A stretch of 64,000 bases of DNA from Palsa-504 sp963787645 (GCA_963787645.1 CAWBDS010000009.1:62001-126000), one strand, 5' to 3'; shown: positions 28,170-37,094, counted from the first letter of the stretch. Notes: generated by a model not told the origin, from the sequence alone. A program made the numbers and translations.

Positions 28170-28344
28170 TAAGTGAAAATTTGCGGAGTATGAAAGCCTG
28201 CATGGCGTGCAACAGTAGCTCCCCGGCAGATGTTCCCGGCTCACCCTCGTGCCTTACCGCTGTCTTACCGACAGGTCCGCATGGAACGCTTCGTACCGAT
28301 TTCGCGCTTGACTCTCTGAGAGCCGAGAGCTGGGATACGAACCA

Positions 28345-29433
28345 ATGGAAGACGGCCCGCAGGACACGACCGGGCGGTTGCGGCAGGTAACGCGGCGGCA
28401 ATTCACCGGTGCCGTCGGCCTAGGCCTGACCGCGGTCGGCACGTCGTTCGCCGTCGCAAACTGCGGATCGGCGAGGACTACGTCCGTCCGGCCGACCGTG
28501 GCGCCGCGGTCGGCGCCCTCCACCACGCCGCCCCTGCCGCCACCGCAGGGTCCGCTGCTCGACCCGTTCACCGGCGAACCGGTCAAGGCCCTGCGACCCG
28601 TGCTCGCGGTGAAGATCGACAACATCGTCTACGCCAGGCCGCAGACCGGGCTGCAGTCCGCCGACATCATCTACGTCATCCCGGTCGAGGGCGGCCTCAC
28701 CCGGTTCATGGCGGTGTATTCCTCGCACTTCCCGCCGGTCATCGGGCCGGTGCGCAGCGCCAGGCAGAGCGACCTGGACCTGCTGAGCCAGTTCGGGAGG
28801 CCCGCGTTCGCCTGGTCCGGGGCGACCCCGCACCTCGTGCCGTTCATCGAGCGGGCCCCGGTCGTCGACCTGTACGCGCTCACGGTCGGCGGCTATTTCC
28901 GCTCCGGCGGCCGGGCCGCGCCGTACAACCTGTACGCGGATACCAGGCAGCTGCTGGCCGAGGCGAAGGGCGCCAGCAAGGCCAGGGACATCGGGTTCCG
29001 GTTCGGGGCGGCACCCGTCGGCGGGACTCCCGCCGCGTCCGGCTCGGTGAAGTACCCGGCCGCGTCCTGCACCTTCCGCTGGTCGGCCAAGGACCGGCGC
29101 TGGCTCCTCTGGATGGACGGTGCGCCCGCGATGGCCGCCGAGGGCGGACAGCTCGGCGGCAGCACCGTGATCGTGCAGTACACCCGGATCGCGACGTCGC
29201 GTTTCGAGGAGTACGGCGGCCGTCCGCCGTACGCGAAATCGATCGGGTCCGGTAAGGCGGTCGTCCTGCGCGACGGGCGCGCCTACACCGTCCGCTGGTC
29301 GCGCCCGAACCGGGGAACCGGCACCACCTACACCCTCCCGGACGGCCAGCGGATGCTGTTCGCCCCCGGCCAGACCTGGGTCGTCCTCGCGCCGGAAAGC
29401 CACGCGAGCTACCTGAACGCGGCGAGAGTCTAG
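28345..29433 (+). CDS. DUF3048 domain lipoprotein
   Basis: The protein has 362 residues. The N-terminus has TRRQFTGAVGLGLTAVGTSF then AVANCGSA, a Tat-like signal with a lipobox (VANC), so the mature protein should be a surface lipoprotein. After a Pro/Thr-rich linker come the two DUF3048 parts: LRPVLAVKIDNIVYARPQTG, LQSADIIYVIPVEGGLTRFM, GPVRSARQSDLDLL, and the C-terminal YTVRWSRPNRGTGTTYTLPD, QTWVVLAP. This is the YerB-like family, of uncertain function, found on cell surfaces of Gram-positive bacteria. It is divergent from tetR and inside the repeat-bounded segment. Confidence 0.88.
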   Translation: MEDGPQDTTGRLRQVTRRQFTGAVGLGLTAVGTSFAVANCGSARTTSVRPTVAPRSAPSTTPPLPPPQGPLLDPFTGEPVKALRPVLAVKIDNIVYARPQTGLQSADIIYVIPVEGGLTRFMAVYSSHFPPVIGPVRSARQSDLDLLSQFGRPAFAWSGATPHLVPFIERAPVVDLYALTVGGYFRSGGRAAPYNLYADTRQLLAEAKGASKARDIGFRFGAAPVGGTPAASGSVKYPAASCTFRWSAKDRRWLLWMDGAPAMAAEGGQLGGSTVIVQYTRIATSRFEEYGGRPPYAKSIGSGKAVVLRDGRAYTVRWSRPNRGTGTTYTLPDGQRMLFAPGQTWVVLAPESHASYLNAARV

Positions 29434-29485
29434 CGCCGGTGCCCGCGCGGACTGTCACGCGTCGGTACCGATAACGATGTCGCTG

Positions 29486-29752
29486 TTAGCGCCGATTTTC
29501 GCGCCCGCCGGCAGTCAGCCCCTGGCTGACTGAACGCCAACGTCTCTGTGCAGCCGCGTTGCGTGGCACCTTGCTGCGGATGGCCGGGGTAGCAGGGGGC
29601 GTAACGCTGACTACCTCCTCATCCATGTTGCGGATGGCACCGTCCGTGCCCTGCGTGCCAGCAGCGCTGCGAGATACCCCACAGCCACGTCATTCAGCGC
29701 GACGCGGCTCAATACCACGGCGGCCAGACAGCCGATCACAGATCTGGTGACC
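29486..29752 (-). repeat. 267-bp inverted repeat, right copy
   Basis: This is the reverse complement of 25180-25439 with seven extra bases in two small indels near the inner end. The outermost bases (GATCTGGTGACC) mirror the left copy. Confidence 0.9.
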
Positions 29753-29849
29753 CTGGTTGCCGGTGGAGCGGCCCAAGCAGAATCGGAAGCTACCCACGCT
29801 TGACCGGACGAGTACCTGCTACGCAGCGTGAATCCCGAGCCCATCCTAG

Positions 29850-31165
29850 TGTGGTGCGCCTGAAGTTCGATTGGTTATTCTTGCTTGGTTGCAGGTGGGC
29901 CTGTACCAAGCTTGGCGAGGTAGTCGGCAAGCGAATTCAGGATCTCGTCTGCGGTCTTGGTCCAGGTGAACGGCCTGGGGTTGTCGTTCCAGGTGGCGAT
30001 CCAGCCCCTGATGTCGTTCTCCAGGGCCGGCACCGAGGTGTGGGCGCCGCGGCGGATCAGCTTGTCGGTCAGCAGGCCGAACCAGCGCTCGACCTGGTTC
30101 ATCCAGGACGAGCCGGTCGGGGTGAAGTGGACGTGGAACCGCGGGTGCCGGGTCAGCCACGTCTTGATCTCGGCAGTGTTGTGAGTGGCGTAATTGTCGC
30201 AGACCAGGTGCACCTTAAGGTCAGCCGGCACCGCCCCGTCCTGGTCCGCGGCGGCCTGCCAGGCACCAGAGGGCAGCAGCCTGATGGCCTGCTCGTCGGC
30301 CTCGGTGATGGCCCAGCCGCTGGTGAACAGCACGATGCGGCGCCGGGAGGCCAGCGACAGCAGGTGGGCGATCAGCTCGTGGCTGGCGCCGGCCCCGTCG
30401 ACGCGGACCAGCAGCCGGGACCGCATCCGGGCGGGGATCTGCCGGATCGCGGCGGTCAGCACCGTTAGGTGGTCGGCGAAGGTGTTCGACCCGGCGTTGC
30501 CCGGCCGCAGCAGCATCGCGAGCGACTCGGCGGTATTGGCCAGCCAGGCCCCCAGGGGATGGAAGCCGTAGCCCATCTTGAACGCGGGCGCGGCACCTTG
30601 CTTGTCGCTGCGCGCGGTGATCAGCGTGCCGTCCAGGTCGATGACCAGCCAGCCGGACAGCACCTTCCCGGCGATGGCCAGCCACGGGAACCCGGCCGGC
30701 CTGGCCGCGATCAGCGACCAGACGTGCGCCCGGACCGCCCGGGCCCGGGCGATCTTGTCCAGGGTCCGGGGATCGGCCAGCTCCAGCGTCCGCCGGATCG
30801 TGGTGTCGCTCGGTTCGGCGCCCAGCACCGGGGTGTGATGGGCCAGCACGGTGATGTCGTTCATGCTGGTGGCGCCGAGCGCGATCGCCACCGCCATTGA
30901 TACCAGCGCGATGCCGCGGTCGATCAGCGGGAACTTCCCGGCGCGCGTCAGCGCCGATCCCAGGGCGGCGGTCAGCCCGGCCTGGTCGGCCAGCTTCTGG
31001 AAAAGCACCGCCCCGGCGTGCCCGACCAGGCCCTGGCCCTCGCCGGTTACCGTCAGCCCGTGATCCCACCGCGTATCCTGCATGACGAAGAGCGCTCCTG
31101 CCTGGGAAATGACATGGTGTGGTTACCGGGTAATTTCCCCCGAACCGGGGCGCTCTTCGCTGTCA
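29850..31165 (-). mobile_element. chimeric IS1380/IS630 element
   Basis: The right end (GCGAAGAGCGCCCCGG at about 31145-31160, reading leftward) looks like an IS1380 terminal repeat. The left end next to 29850 (AGTGTGGTGCGCCTGAAGTT) looks like an IS630 end. No inverted-repeat pair or target duplication joins the two ends, as expected for a recombinant between two elements. Ends are approximate. Confidence 0.6.
29875..31083 (-). CDS. IS1380-IS630 fusion transposase
   Basis: The ORF has 402 residues in one frame. Residues 1 to about 285 are IS1380-type: GHAGAVLFQKLADQAGLTAA, WLVIDLDGTLITARSDKQGA (first Asp), LLVRVDGAGASHELIAHLLS (second Asp), up to AWQAAADQDG. From about residue 286 it is IS630-type: DLKVHLVCDNYATHNTAEIK (Asp), FTPTGSSWMNQVERWFGLLT (Glu), WTKTADEILNSL. 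Normal IS1380 proteins continue about 170 residues more of their own sequence. The fusion point is near base 30225. Whether it can transpose is doubtful. The domain assignment rests on family memory. Confidence 0.75.
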   Translation of the reverse strand: MQDTRWDHGLTVTGEGQGLVGHAGAVLFQKLADQAGLTAALGSALTRAGKFPLIDRGIALVSMAVAIALGATSMNDITVLAHHTPVLGAEPSDTTIRRTLELADPRTLDKIARARAVRAHVWSLIAARPAGFPWLAIAGKVLSGWLVIDLDGTLITARSDKQGAAPAFKMGYGFHPLGAWLANTAESLAMLLRPGNAGSNTFADHLTVLTAAIRQIPARMRSRLLVRVDGAGASHELIAHLLSLASRRRIVLFTSGWAITEADEQAIRLLPSGAWQAAADQDGAVPADLKVHLVCDNYATHNTAEIKTWLTRHPRFHVHFTPTGSSWMNQVERWFGLLTDKLIRRGAHTSVPALENDIRGWIATWNDNPRPFTWTKTADEILNSLADYLAKLGTGPPATKQE

Positions 31166-31263
31166 GGCCGCAACCGATCTGGCCCTTTCGCACGGATCTG
31201 GCCAGCAAGTTGGCCACGTCTCACGAACCTGGCCAGCCCGCATGGCACCGCGCACGCCAGGCA

Positions 31264-32181
31264 TCAGGCGTCAAGCTGGCTCAGCGCGGCGCTCAGGAAT
31301 GCGTCGCGGCGCGCGGTCAGGATACGCGCGTCAAGATCGGGCCGGTGGTGGTCGAGCAGCGGCGGCAGGCACTGCGTCATGTCGCCGACCGTGGTCAGCG
31401 CGGCAACAACGTCCCAGTACGCGACGTGCTCCGGCTCCCGGCCCGCGGCTTGCCGCCAGCCACCGAGGATCTGGGTAGCGGCGCCGGGCCCGTAGTACAG
31501 CGCCGCGTCCAGCCGCAGCGTGCCCAGGTCGATGCCCGGCGACCCCGCGCCCGCGGCGTCCCAGTCGATCACCCCGGTGCACACGCCTGCGGACCACATC
31601 GTGTTGCCCTGCCACAGGTCCCCGTGCACCAGCACCGTCGCGCCGCCGGGCACCGGCAGCTCGCTGACCTGCCGTTCCGCCCTGGCCAGCAGCGGCGTGG
31701 TACCAGCTGAGCGGCGCCAGGCGGCAAAGTCCATGTCCGCCAGCGGCCGGGCCCGCCGCGGCAGGTCCGGCCGGGGCGTCAGCGCGACAGCATGAATCGC
31801 GGCCGCCGCCGCGCCCAGCTGGTGCGCCCGCCCGGCGGGCATCGTCCGGGGAATCGCGCTGCTGCCCGGCAGCACGCTGGTCACCAGGGCCAGCACGCCC
31901 GCCTGGCTGCCGGACAGGTCAGCGGCGATCACCCGGGGCACGGGCAGTCCGCGGTCTCGCGCTAGCGCCAGCGCCGCGACCTGGGTGCGCAGCTGCATCC
32001 GGTCCCGGGCACTGGCGGGATCCCCGGTCTTCATCACGGCCCGGTATCCCTTCCCGGCACGCTCCAGCCGCAGCAGCCACGGATTCCCGCCCTCCCGCAG
32101 CCCGGCAGCCTGCGTGATCCGCGCGCCCGGCGCCACCGCCTGCGCCGCCCACGCCAGCACATGATCTCCCGGGCCACGCAC
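31264..32181 (-). CDS. APH-fold phosphotransferase
   Basis: The protein has 305 residues. The N-lobe contains GKGYRAVMKTGDPASARDRM with a likely ATP-binding Lys. The catalytic loop is VLVHGDLWQGNTMWSAGVCT and the metal-binding motif is GVIDWDAAGAGSPGIDLGTL. All key residues are intact, unlike the frameshifted paralogue at 21565. The C-terminal half lacks the substrate-loop features of known resistance enzymes, so the substrate could be an aminoglycoside, a sugar or choline-like compound. It is soluble. No operon partner. Confidence 0.85.
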   Translation of the reverse strand: MRGPGDHVLAWAAQAVAPGARITQAAGLREGGNPWLLRLERAGKGYRAVMKTGDPASARDRMQLRTQVAALALARDRGLPVPRVIAADLSGSQAGVLALVTSVLPGSSAIPRTMPAGRAHQLGAAAAAIHAVALTPRPDLPRRARPLADMDFAAWRRSAGTTPLLARAERQVSELPVPGGATVLVHGDLWQGNTMWSAGVCTGVIDWDAAGAGSPGIDLGTLRLDAALYYGPGAATQILGGWRQAAGREPEHVAYWDVVAALTTVGDMTQCLPPLLDHHRPDLDARILTARRDAFLSAALSQLDA

Positions 32182-32615
32182 CAGCCGAGCGTAATACCAT
32201 GCCCCGCAGCGTGCATCCTCGACCCAGGGGCAGTGACGATGGCTCCAGCCGACCGGTCCCCTAAAGCCCGCCAGCCATGGTCACCGCACCCATCGGGTGC
32301 GGGATTAAGACACCAGGCCAACCAGACATCCAGCAGAAAACCCGCAGCTCAAAGCCACAAAGAAGCCTTTGCCCCCCAGTCAGCTGGGTCAATGCTGAAT
32401 CGCGGAGGCTAGCCCGCGATGACATGATGGCGGGGGCGCACCCGAGACCGGCCGTTCCCCTCAGACTGGCGTCGACTGCGGGTCCCCCGGCTGGGCCGGG
32501 TCTGCGGACTACCATGGTGGTGCGGGACGACGGCTGTCGGCTCAGGCAAGTGCCTCCAGATGTCTTCGTAGCGTCGTGGCGCTGGGACGTTCATAGCCGT
32601 CCTGGTCCCGTTCGT
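32182..32615. other. 434 bases without a supported gene
   Basis: Frames here overlap the promoter side of the phosphotransferase gene and contain no recognisable domain or repeat. Confidence 0.4.
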
Positions 32616-32888
32616 TCAACGGTTCATGTGGTGGTTCAGGCGTTCATTGGGCCGCCGAGCCTGCTCTGCTGGCTGGCCGGAACTGTTAGCGCGCAGGCGC
32701 GCCGGTCCCCACATGCGGATCCCGAGCACGAGTCCCAGCAACGTTGGCGCGATGCCAGCGAGATTCCCGAACGCGAGCAGCGTCGCGCCGATTGCGATGA
32801 GCGTGAGGACGATGCCAGCCCGTTGCCAGGGTTTGCCGTAGAGCAGGTAGTAGCGCAGGAACAGTCCGGCGCCGCTGTCAGGGGGCAC
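32616..32888 (-). CDS. small two-helix membrane protein
   Basis: The 90 residues include LYGKPWQRAGIVLTLIAIGA and LLAFGNLAGIAPTLLGLVLG, two likely membrane helices, then a polar Arg/Asn tail. The GTG start at 32888 has GGAGG ten bases upstream. It directly follows the ABC ATPase remnant on the same strand and may have been its small membrane partner. Confidence 0.55.
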   Translation of the reverse strand: MPPDSGAGLFLRYYLLYGKPWQRAGIVLTLIAIGATLLAFGNLAGIAPTLLGLVLGIRMWGPARLRANSSGQPAEQARRPNERLNHHMNR

Positions 32889-33189
32889 TGCTGGTCACCT
32901 CCGGTGAGCGCTGGCCTGGTCACGATGATGGCGAACCGGTTGCAGACGGCCTGGGCTTCTTCTATCGGGCGGGTGGTGGGCAAGACGCTACCCCCGCGCT
33001 CAGGCAGGTGTCCGATGCGCGCCCGCAGCTGCCGGCGGGACCGGGGGTCGAGCCCGGCGGTCGGCTGCCCGAAGACTCGCCCGCCCGGACGTCCAGGGTG
33101 AGCCGGTTGACCGCCACGTGCGAGCCGTAGGCCACCGACAGGCCGCGCGCTTTCAAGACCAGGCTCGGCGCTGGCTGGTCCCCGGTCAC
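32889..33189 (-). pseudogene. ABC transporter ATPase remnant
   Basis: The N-terminus MTGDQPAPSLVLKARGLSVA and YGSHVAVNRLTLDVRAGE is the start of an ABC ATPase. The next recognisable part, after a frame change, is PTAGLDPRSRRQLRARIGHL (D-loop region) and LPTTRPIEEAQAVCNRFAII, where the switch His is Arg. Walker A, the Q-loop, the signature motif and Walker B are missing, so about 100-130 residues were deleted. It is divergent from the sedolisin operon across the long palindrome. Confidence 0.75.
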
Positions 33190-33220
33190 GCGGCGGCTCC
33201 GAGAGGGCCCATCACCATGC

Positions 33221-33267
33221 AGTCAAAGTAGCCTTGACACCACGATATTGTCAAGGTTACTTTGACT
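33221..33267. promoter_or_regulatory. operator with 19-bp inverted arms
   Basis: AGTCAAAGTAGCCTTGACA (33221-33239) and TGTCAAGGTTACTTTGACT (33249-33267) are inverted copies with one mismatch and a 9-base spacer. The left arm contains a TTGACA that could be a -35 box reading right. It lies between the leftward ABC remnant (start 33189) and the rightward HTH-DUF3887 gene (start 33305), so it may control both. The symmetry is exact enough to be a regulator site; the protein is inferred. Confidence 0.75.
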
Positions 33268-33304
33268 AGTAAAGCTTGATTTGACGCATGGGCAGGGAGG
33301 CCCG

Positions 33305-33934
33305 ATGCCCAACCCGACCGAGCGGGAGGTGATGGCGCTGACGCTGAGGACGAACGCCGAGCTCGCGGCGTCGGTGCTGCGAGGCACCGAGGGCGTCCAG
33401 GACAATTCGGTGGTGGCCGCCATCTCCGCCACGCGTAGCCTCGCCTTGCTCGTGGAGGACACCCTGCACGCGCTGGTGCAGCAGGCCCGGGCAGAGGGCC
33501 ATACCTGGGCGGAGATCGGCGAGCTGCTGCACGTCACTCGCCAGGCGGCCTTCGCCCGGTTCGCGGGCACGAGCGCCGAAGAGGCCCTCGACTACAGCGA
33601 CATGCCTCCCTTGGAGGGAGCCGAAGAGCGAGCCCGCCAGCTGCTCGACGACTTCCTGGGGGGCCGGTTCGAAGAGGTCCGCGCGACCTTCGACGAGTAT
33701 TTCCGCGAGCGGGCGTCGCTGGAGCTGCTGAAGGACCACCGTGGCCGCCTCGAGCACCGCTTCGGCGCGCTCCTGGAGGTCGGCACCCCGAAGGTCATGG
33801 TCCGTCACGGCCTCACCGTGGTCGACCAGCCGGTCGCCTTCGAGCGCGGTGACATGAGGACCCGGACCGTCTTTGATGTCGACGGGCAGGTGACCGGGTT
33901 CGGCCTTCACGCCGTTAATGACCCCCGGTCATGA
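33305..33934 (+). CDS. HTH-DUF3887 protein, putative regulator
   Basis: The protein has 209 residues from ATG 33305, which has GGGAGG upstream. Residues 1-80 are helical and contain an HTH (HTWAEIGELLHVTRQAAFAR) of the type in which the helix follows A-E-I-G-x-x-L. From about residue 105 a DUF3887 domain (ARQLLDDFLGGRFEEVRATF, PKVMVRHGLTVVDQPVAFER, TRTVFDVDGQVTGFGLHAVN) gives an NTF2-like ligand-binding fold. It is cytoplasmic. Its stop overlaps the next start (ATGA). A long operator lies 38 bases upstream, so autoregulation is likely. The ligand is unknown. Confidence 0.8.
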   Translation: MPNPTEREVMALTLRTNAELAASVLRGTEGVQDNSVVAAISATRSLALLVEDTLHALVQQARAEGHTWAEIGELLHVTRQAAFARFAGTSAEEALDYSDMPPLEGAEERARQLLDDFLGGRFEEVRATFDEYFRERASLELLKDHRGRLEHRFGALLEVGTPKVMVRHGLTVVDQPVAFERGDMRTRTVFDVDGQVTGFGLHAVNDPRS

Positions 33935-34194
33935 CCTCCTTTGACGGGTACGCAGGCGTCGCTGCGCTGAGCGGCAAGGGCACCTTCCTGATCGTCACTG
34001 GTGTCATCGCCATTGTCATCTTCGTGTTCCGGTGGAAGTACGCACCTCCCTGGTGGCTGCGAAGCCACCGGGACAACAGCCGGCAGCACCAGCAGGACGC
34101 CCAGCAGCAGCAGCAGCAACCCCACGATCCTGGACAAGCAGCGTCCCGCCGCGACCGGGACCGCTGCCGCGAGCAGTACAGAGGTGACCCATGA
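33931..34194 (+). CDS. one-TM, Gln-rich small membrane protein
   Basis: The 87 residues have a short N-terminal part, one membrane helix (KGTFLIVTGVIAIVIFVFRW) and a charged cytoplasmic or external tail with a run of Gln (HQQDAQQQQQQPHD) and Arg. Both ends overlap neighbouring genes by ATGA, so it is co-translated with the DUF3887 regulator and the sedolisin. It resembles no known family. Position suggests a membrane link between the two. Confidence 0.6.
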   Translation: MTSFDGYAGVAALSGKGTFLIVTGVIAIVIFVFRWKYAPPWWLRSHRDNSRQHQQDAQQQQQQPHDPGQAASRRDRDRCREQYRGDP

Positions 34195-35855
34195 CGGACC
34201 GGCCACACCTGCGGGGAATCTTGGGAACAGCCACCTGCGCTGTCCTCCTGGCGCTTGCCTGCGCCGCATGCGGCGCCCAGAGCCCCAGCAGGACGGCCCG
34301 CGCCAGCTTTCCCGACACCCGTGCGGGTGCCCAGGCCCGGTGGCTACTCGCTGAAATGCAGCACGCCCCCATCCCAGCAGGCGAAATAGAGAAGCATTTC
34401 GACGGCACTTTCCTGACGCAGGTCAGCCCCGACGCGATCAACTCCGGCTTTGCAGGCCTCGCGCCCGTCCGGTTCGTGTCCGTCGGGGCGAGCGCCGCCA
34501 GCGAGATCGTGTTCACCGTGCAAGCGGGAGGCCCGAAGGCCCCCTCCCCGCGCCTCCAAGTCGTTCTCGAGGTAGACGCCGAGGGCCTGATCGGGACGCT
34601 GGGCCTGCAACCCGCCCCGGCACCGGGATCAACCGTGCCGGCCAGCCTCATCGGCGGGGGCTGCCTGATGCCTAGCTCGGCAAAAGCGCCCCTGTGCTAC
34701 AGCCCCCAGGCGATCCGGGAAGCGTACGGCCTCGTGCCGCTGGTCGCCCGCGGGTCGGACGGGCAAGGACGCACGGTGGCGATCATCGACATCGGCCTGC
34801 CGGGCGGCACCCCGGGGGCCACGAACCCCCTACAGGACCTCTCGGCTTATGACCGCTATTTCCACCTCCCCCCGGCCGACCTGCAAATAGTCACCCGCTT
34901 CGACCCGCAGGCCGCTCCGGCCGTCGCAAGCGGCGAGGAAGCCGGCGACATCGAGACCGTCCACGCGATCGCCCCCGGCGCCGCGATCCGCGTCGTCCTC
35001 GTCCCCACCGCTCCCGGCTCGAACCTAGGACAAGAGATCGCGACCACCTGGCTGCCGGCGTGGAACTACGCCATCGGCAATGCGGACGTCGTCTCCTTCA
35101 GCGGCGGCGCGGGAGAGCAGTGCTTCACCGCCGCTGACATCACCGCTCTGCACTCTGTCTTCGAGGCAGCCGCCGCTCGTCACATCACCGTCATCGCCTC
35201 ATCAGGTGACACCGGGCCGGTGAGCGGCTGCACCACCAGCCTGCGGGCGGGCGCCGGGGCCGGCAGGGATGTCTCCTACCCTGCATCGGATCCGCTCGTG
35301 CTCTCCGCAGGGGGAACGAGCCTGTCCGCTGACCCGGCAACGGGCGCTTACCGCACCGAGAGCGCATGGGCAGGCGCGTCGACATCGTTCGAGCTGGCAT
35401 CGGGCGGCGGGCCCAGCCAGGTCTTCTCCCGCCCCTCCTACCAGAACGGGATCCCGGGCACCGGCCCGCATCGGGCGATCCCCGACGTCTCCGCCGACGC
35501 CGACCTCACTAGGGGAGTGGCGATCATGACAGTGACGGCCAGCGGGCTGCAGGCGGTCGGTCCCGGCGGCGGGACCAGCGCAGCGGCACCCATGTGGGCC
35601 GGGCTCGTGGCCATCGCCGACCAGTTCGCACACCGGGACCTCGGCTTCGTCAACCCCGCGCTCTACACAATCGGGAAGAGCGCCCAGTATGACAAAGCTT
35701 TCCACGACGTGACCCGGGGCGATACCACTATCCAGACTCCATCCGGCCCGATCACCGGCTACGACGCCCGGCCTGGATGGGACATGGCTACCGGATGGGG
35801 CTCACCAAGCGCGTCAGTCCTCGTACCGCTACTGGCAGACTACGACAAGTCATGA
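34191..35855 (+). CDS. lipoprotein sedolisin (S53 peptidase)
   Basis: The protein has 554 residues. A type II signal peptide ends in the lipobox LACAAC (Cys27). Residues 45-140 (QARWLLAEMQHAPIPAGEIE, FLTQVSPDAINSGFAGLAPV, RLQVVLEVDAEGLIGTLGLQ) form an NTF2/DUF3887-like domain similar to the N-terminal part of LpqF-type proteins, instead of the usual pro-kumamolisin domain. The S53 domain has Glu249/Glu250 and Asp253 (SGEEAGDIE), Asp340 (SSGDTGP) and nucleophile Ser463 (GGGTSAAAP). The C-terminal calcium-site pattern is FHDVTRGD and GWDMATGWGSP. It should be an active, membrane-anchored acid serine peptidase. GAGGTGA precedes the start. Confidence 0.9.
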   Translation: MTDRPHLRGILGTATCAVLLALACAACGAQSPSRTARASFPDTRAGAQARWLLAEMQHAPIPAGEIEKHFDGTFLTQVSPDAINSGFAGLAPVRFVSVGASAASEIVFTVQAGGPKAPSPRLQVVLEVDAEGLIGTLGLQPAPAPGSTVPASLIGGGCLMPSSAKAPLCYSPQAIREAYGLVPLVARGSDGQGRTVAIIDIGLPGGTPGATNPLQDLSAYDRYFHLPPADLQIVTRFDPQAAPAVASGEEAGDIETVHAIAPGAAIRVVLVPTAPGSNLGQEIATTWLPAWNYAIGNADVVSFSGGAGEQCFTAADITALHSVFEAAAARHITVIASSGDTGPVSGCTTSLRAGAGAGRDVSYPASDPLVLSAGGTSLSADPATGAYRTESAWAGASTSFELASGGGPSQVFSRPSYQNGIPGTGPHRAIPDVSADADLTRGVAIMTVTASGLQAVGPGGGTSAAAPMWAGLVAIADQFAHRDLGFVNPALYTIGKSAQYDKAFHDVTRGDTTIQTPSGPITGYDARPGWDMATGWGSPSASVLVPLLADYDKS

Positions 35856-36222
35856 CCACAACCGAGGCAAGGCACTCAGGTTTCCGGCTATCCCCTACGG
35901 GAAAGCGCACGCAATCCGCGGCCTCAATCACCGATGCCAGCTCCGAACGCCCCGTTATGGAGCAGGCCTTGCCTCATCTGCCGGGGCGGCAAGAACTGGC
36001 ACCTAACGGCGGCAGTGTGCGTCGCTTGAGACGAGGGCTCATTACGCAGCGTAGCGAGGAGCATCCCATGTCTGGATTCTGATCGCCGAATCCGTACTCC
36101 GTGGACCTTGCGCCAACCTGGCTGGCGAATGGGTGCAGAACATTCAGCTATGCGTTGTTGAGGAGCAGGTCTTCTTGTCTCCGGTGCTCGACTGGGGCGA
36201 CGTCGCACCTCGACGTCTCGAT
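35856..36222. other. 367 bases without a supported gene
   Basis: Between the sedolisin and the convergent DHFR-like gene there is no recognisable ORF, and I see no strong hairpin. A terminator for either gene is expected but not evident. Confidence 0.4.
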
Positions 36223-36816
36223 CTACACGCGTTCGTAGGTGAGGTGCACGGCGTTCCGCGACGCGCGAACCTCGCGTTGCCGGTACATCTGGCGCGTCCC
36301 TGATTTGAACAGCGGCGTGCCGCCACCAAGTGCCATCGGGGCGAGGTGCAGCCGCAGCTCCTCGACGAGGCCCTGTTCGAGCGCCTGGCCGATAATGTCG
36401 CCGCCGCCCATGATCACGACGTCGCCATCGGTCGCGGCGGACCGCGCCTGGCCCATCGCGGTGACCAGATCGCTGACGAAGGTGAAGCGCATCCCCAGGT
36501 CGCGCTCCAGCCGGACGTCTTGCCGCGGCGAGTGAGTGACCACGAAGAACGGCGGCGTCCCCGCCTGATCGGCACCGTACCCCATGTCCTTGCTCCAGCC
36601 ATCAGGCCCGTTGACGAGGTCGAACAACCGCCGCCCCATTACCACGGCACCGCTCTGCGCCGTCGCCTGCGCGAGGACCTCGGTGTCGACCGCGTCCTGC
36701 TGCCTGACCCAAGTGTGTAGCTCAGGTGCATCGCCGAGCCCGTGTTGTTCATCGGCGCCCTCCCCCGTCACAAACCCGTCGAGCGACATAGTGATGTCGG
36801 CGATCACCTTCGGCAT
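36223..36816 (-). CDS. dihydrofolate reductase family (RibD_C-like) protein
   Basis: The protein has 197 residues from ATG 36816, which has GGAGGAGG upstream. Motifs are VIADITMSLDGFVTGEGADE, SGAVVMGRRLFDLVNGPDGW, PPFFVVTHSPRQDVRLERDL, DGDVVIMGGGDIIGQALEQG (NADPH loop) and ELRLHLAPMALGGGTPLF. This is the bacterial YyaP/RibD C-terminal-like reductase family of unknown substrate. It is complete and cytoplasmic. Confidence 0.9.
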   Translation of the reverse strand: MPKVIADITMSLDGFVTGEGADEQHGLGDAPELHTWVRQQDAVDTEVLAQATAQSGAVVMGRRLFDLVNGPDGWSKDMGYGADQAGTPPFFVVTHSPRQDVRLERDLGMRFTFVSDLVTAMGQARSAATDGDVVIMGGGDIIGQALEQGLVEELRLHLAPMALGGGTPLFKSGTRQMYRQREVRASRNAVHLTYERV

Positions 36817-37094
36817 TGCATCCTCCTCCTGGAAACGGTGGCCATGTAGACCGTCGTACGGCGCCAGACTCATCGCGGCCGGCCAAACCTCCAGAGGCTC
36901 GGGCACCCGCTCAGATTGCCCGTTCAAGCACGTTAGCGGCGACCCCCTCGACGACCAGGGTCGCCGCGCAGAACGGCGGCAGTGTGCGCCTCTCCATGCC
37001 GAGGCTGCCAGTCCGGATGGCTGCGTCTACGCCAACTCAGACTGGCCGGCCGAGCTTGTGACGGCGGCAAGATTCGCGGTCTTGCGAGCATCGG

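Noticed and set aside
33221..35855. Biosynthetic gene cluster around the sedolisin
   Set aside because: No synthase, RiPP precursor with a leader, or tailoring enzymes lie next to it; the 87-residue ORF is a membrane protein rather than a precursor.
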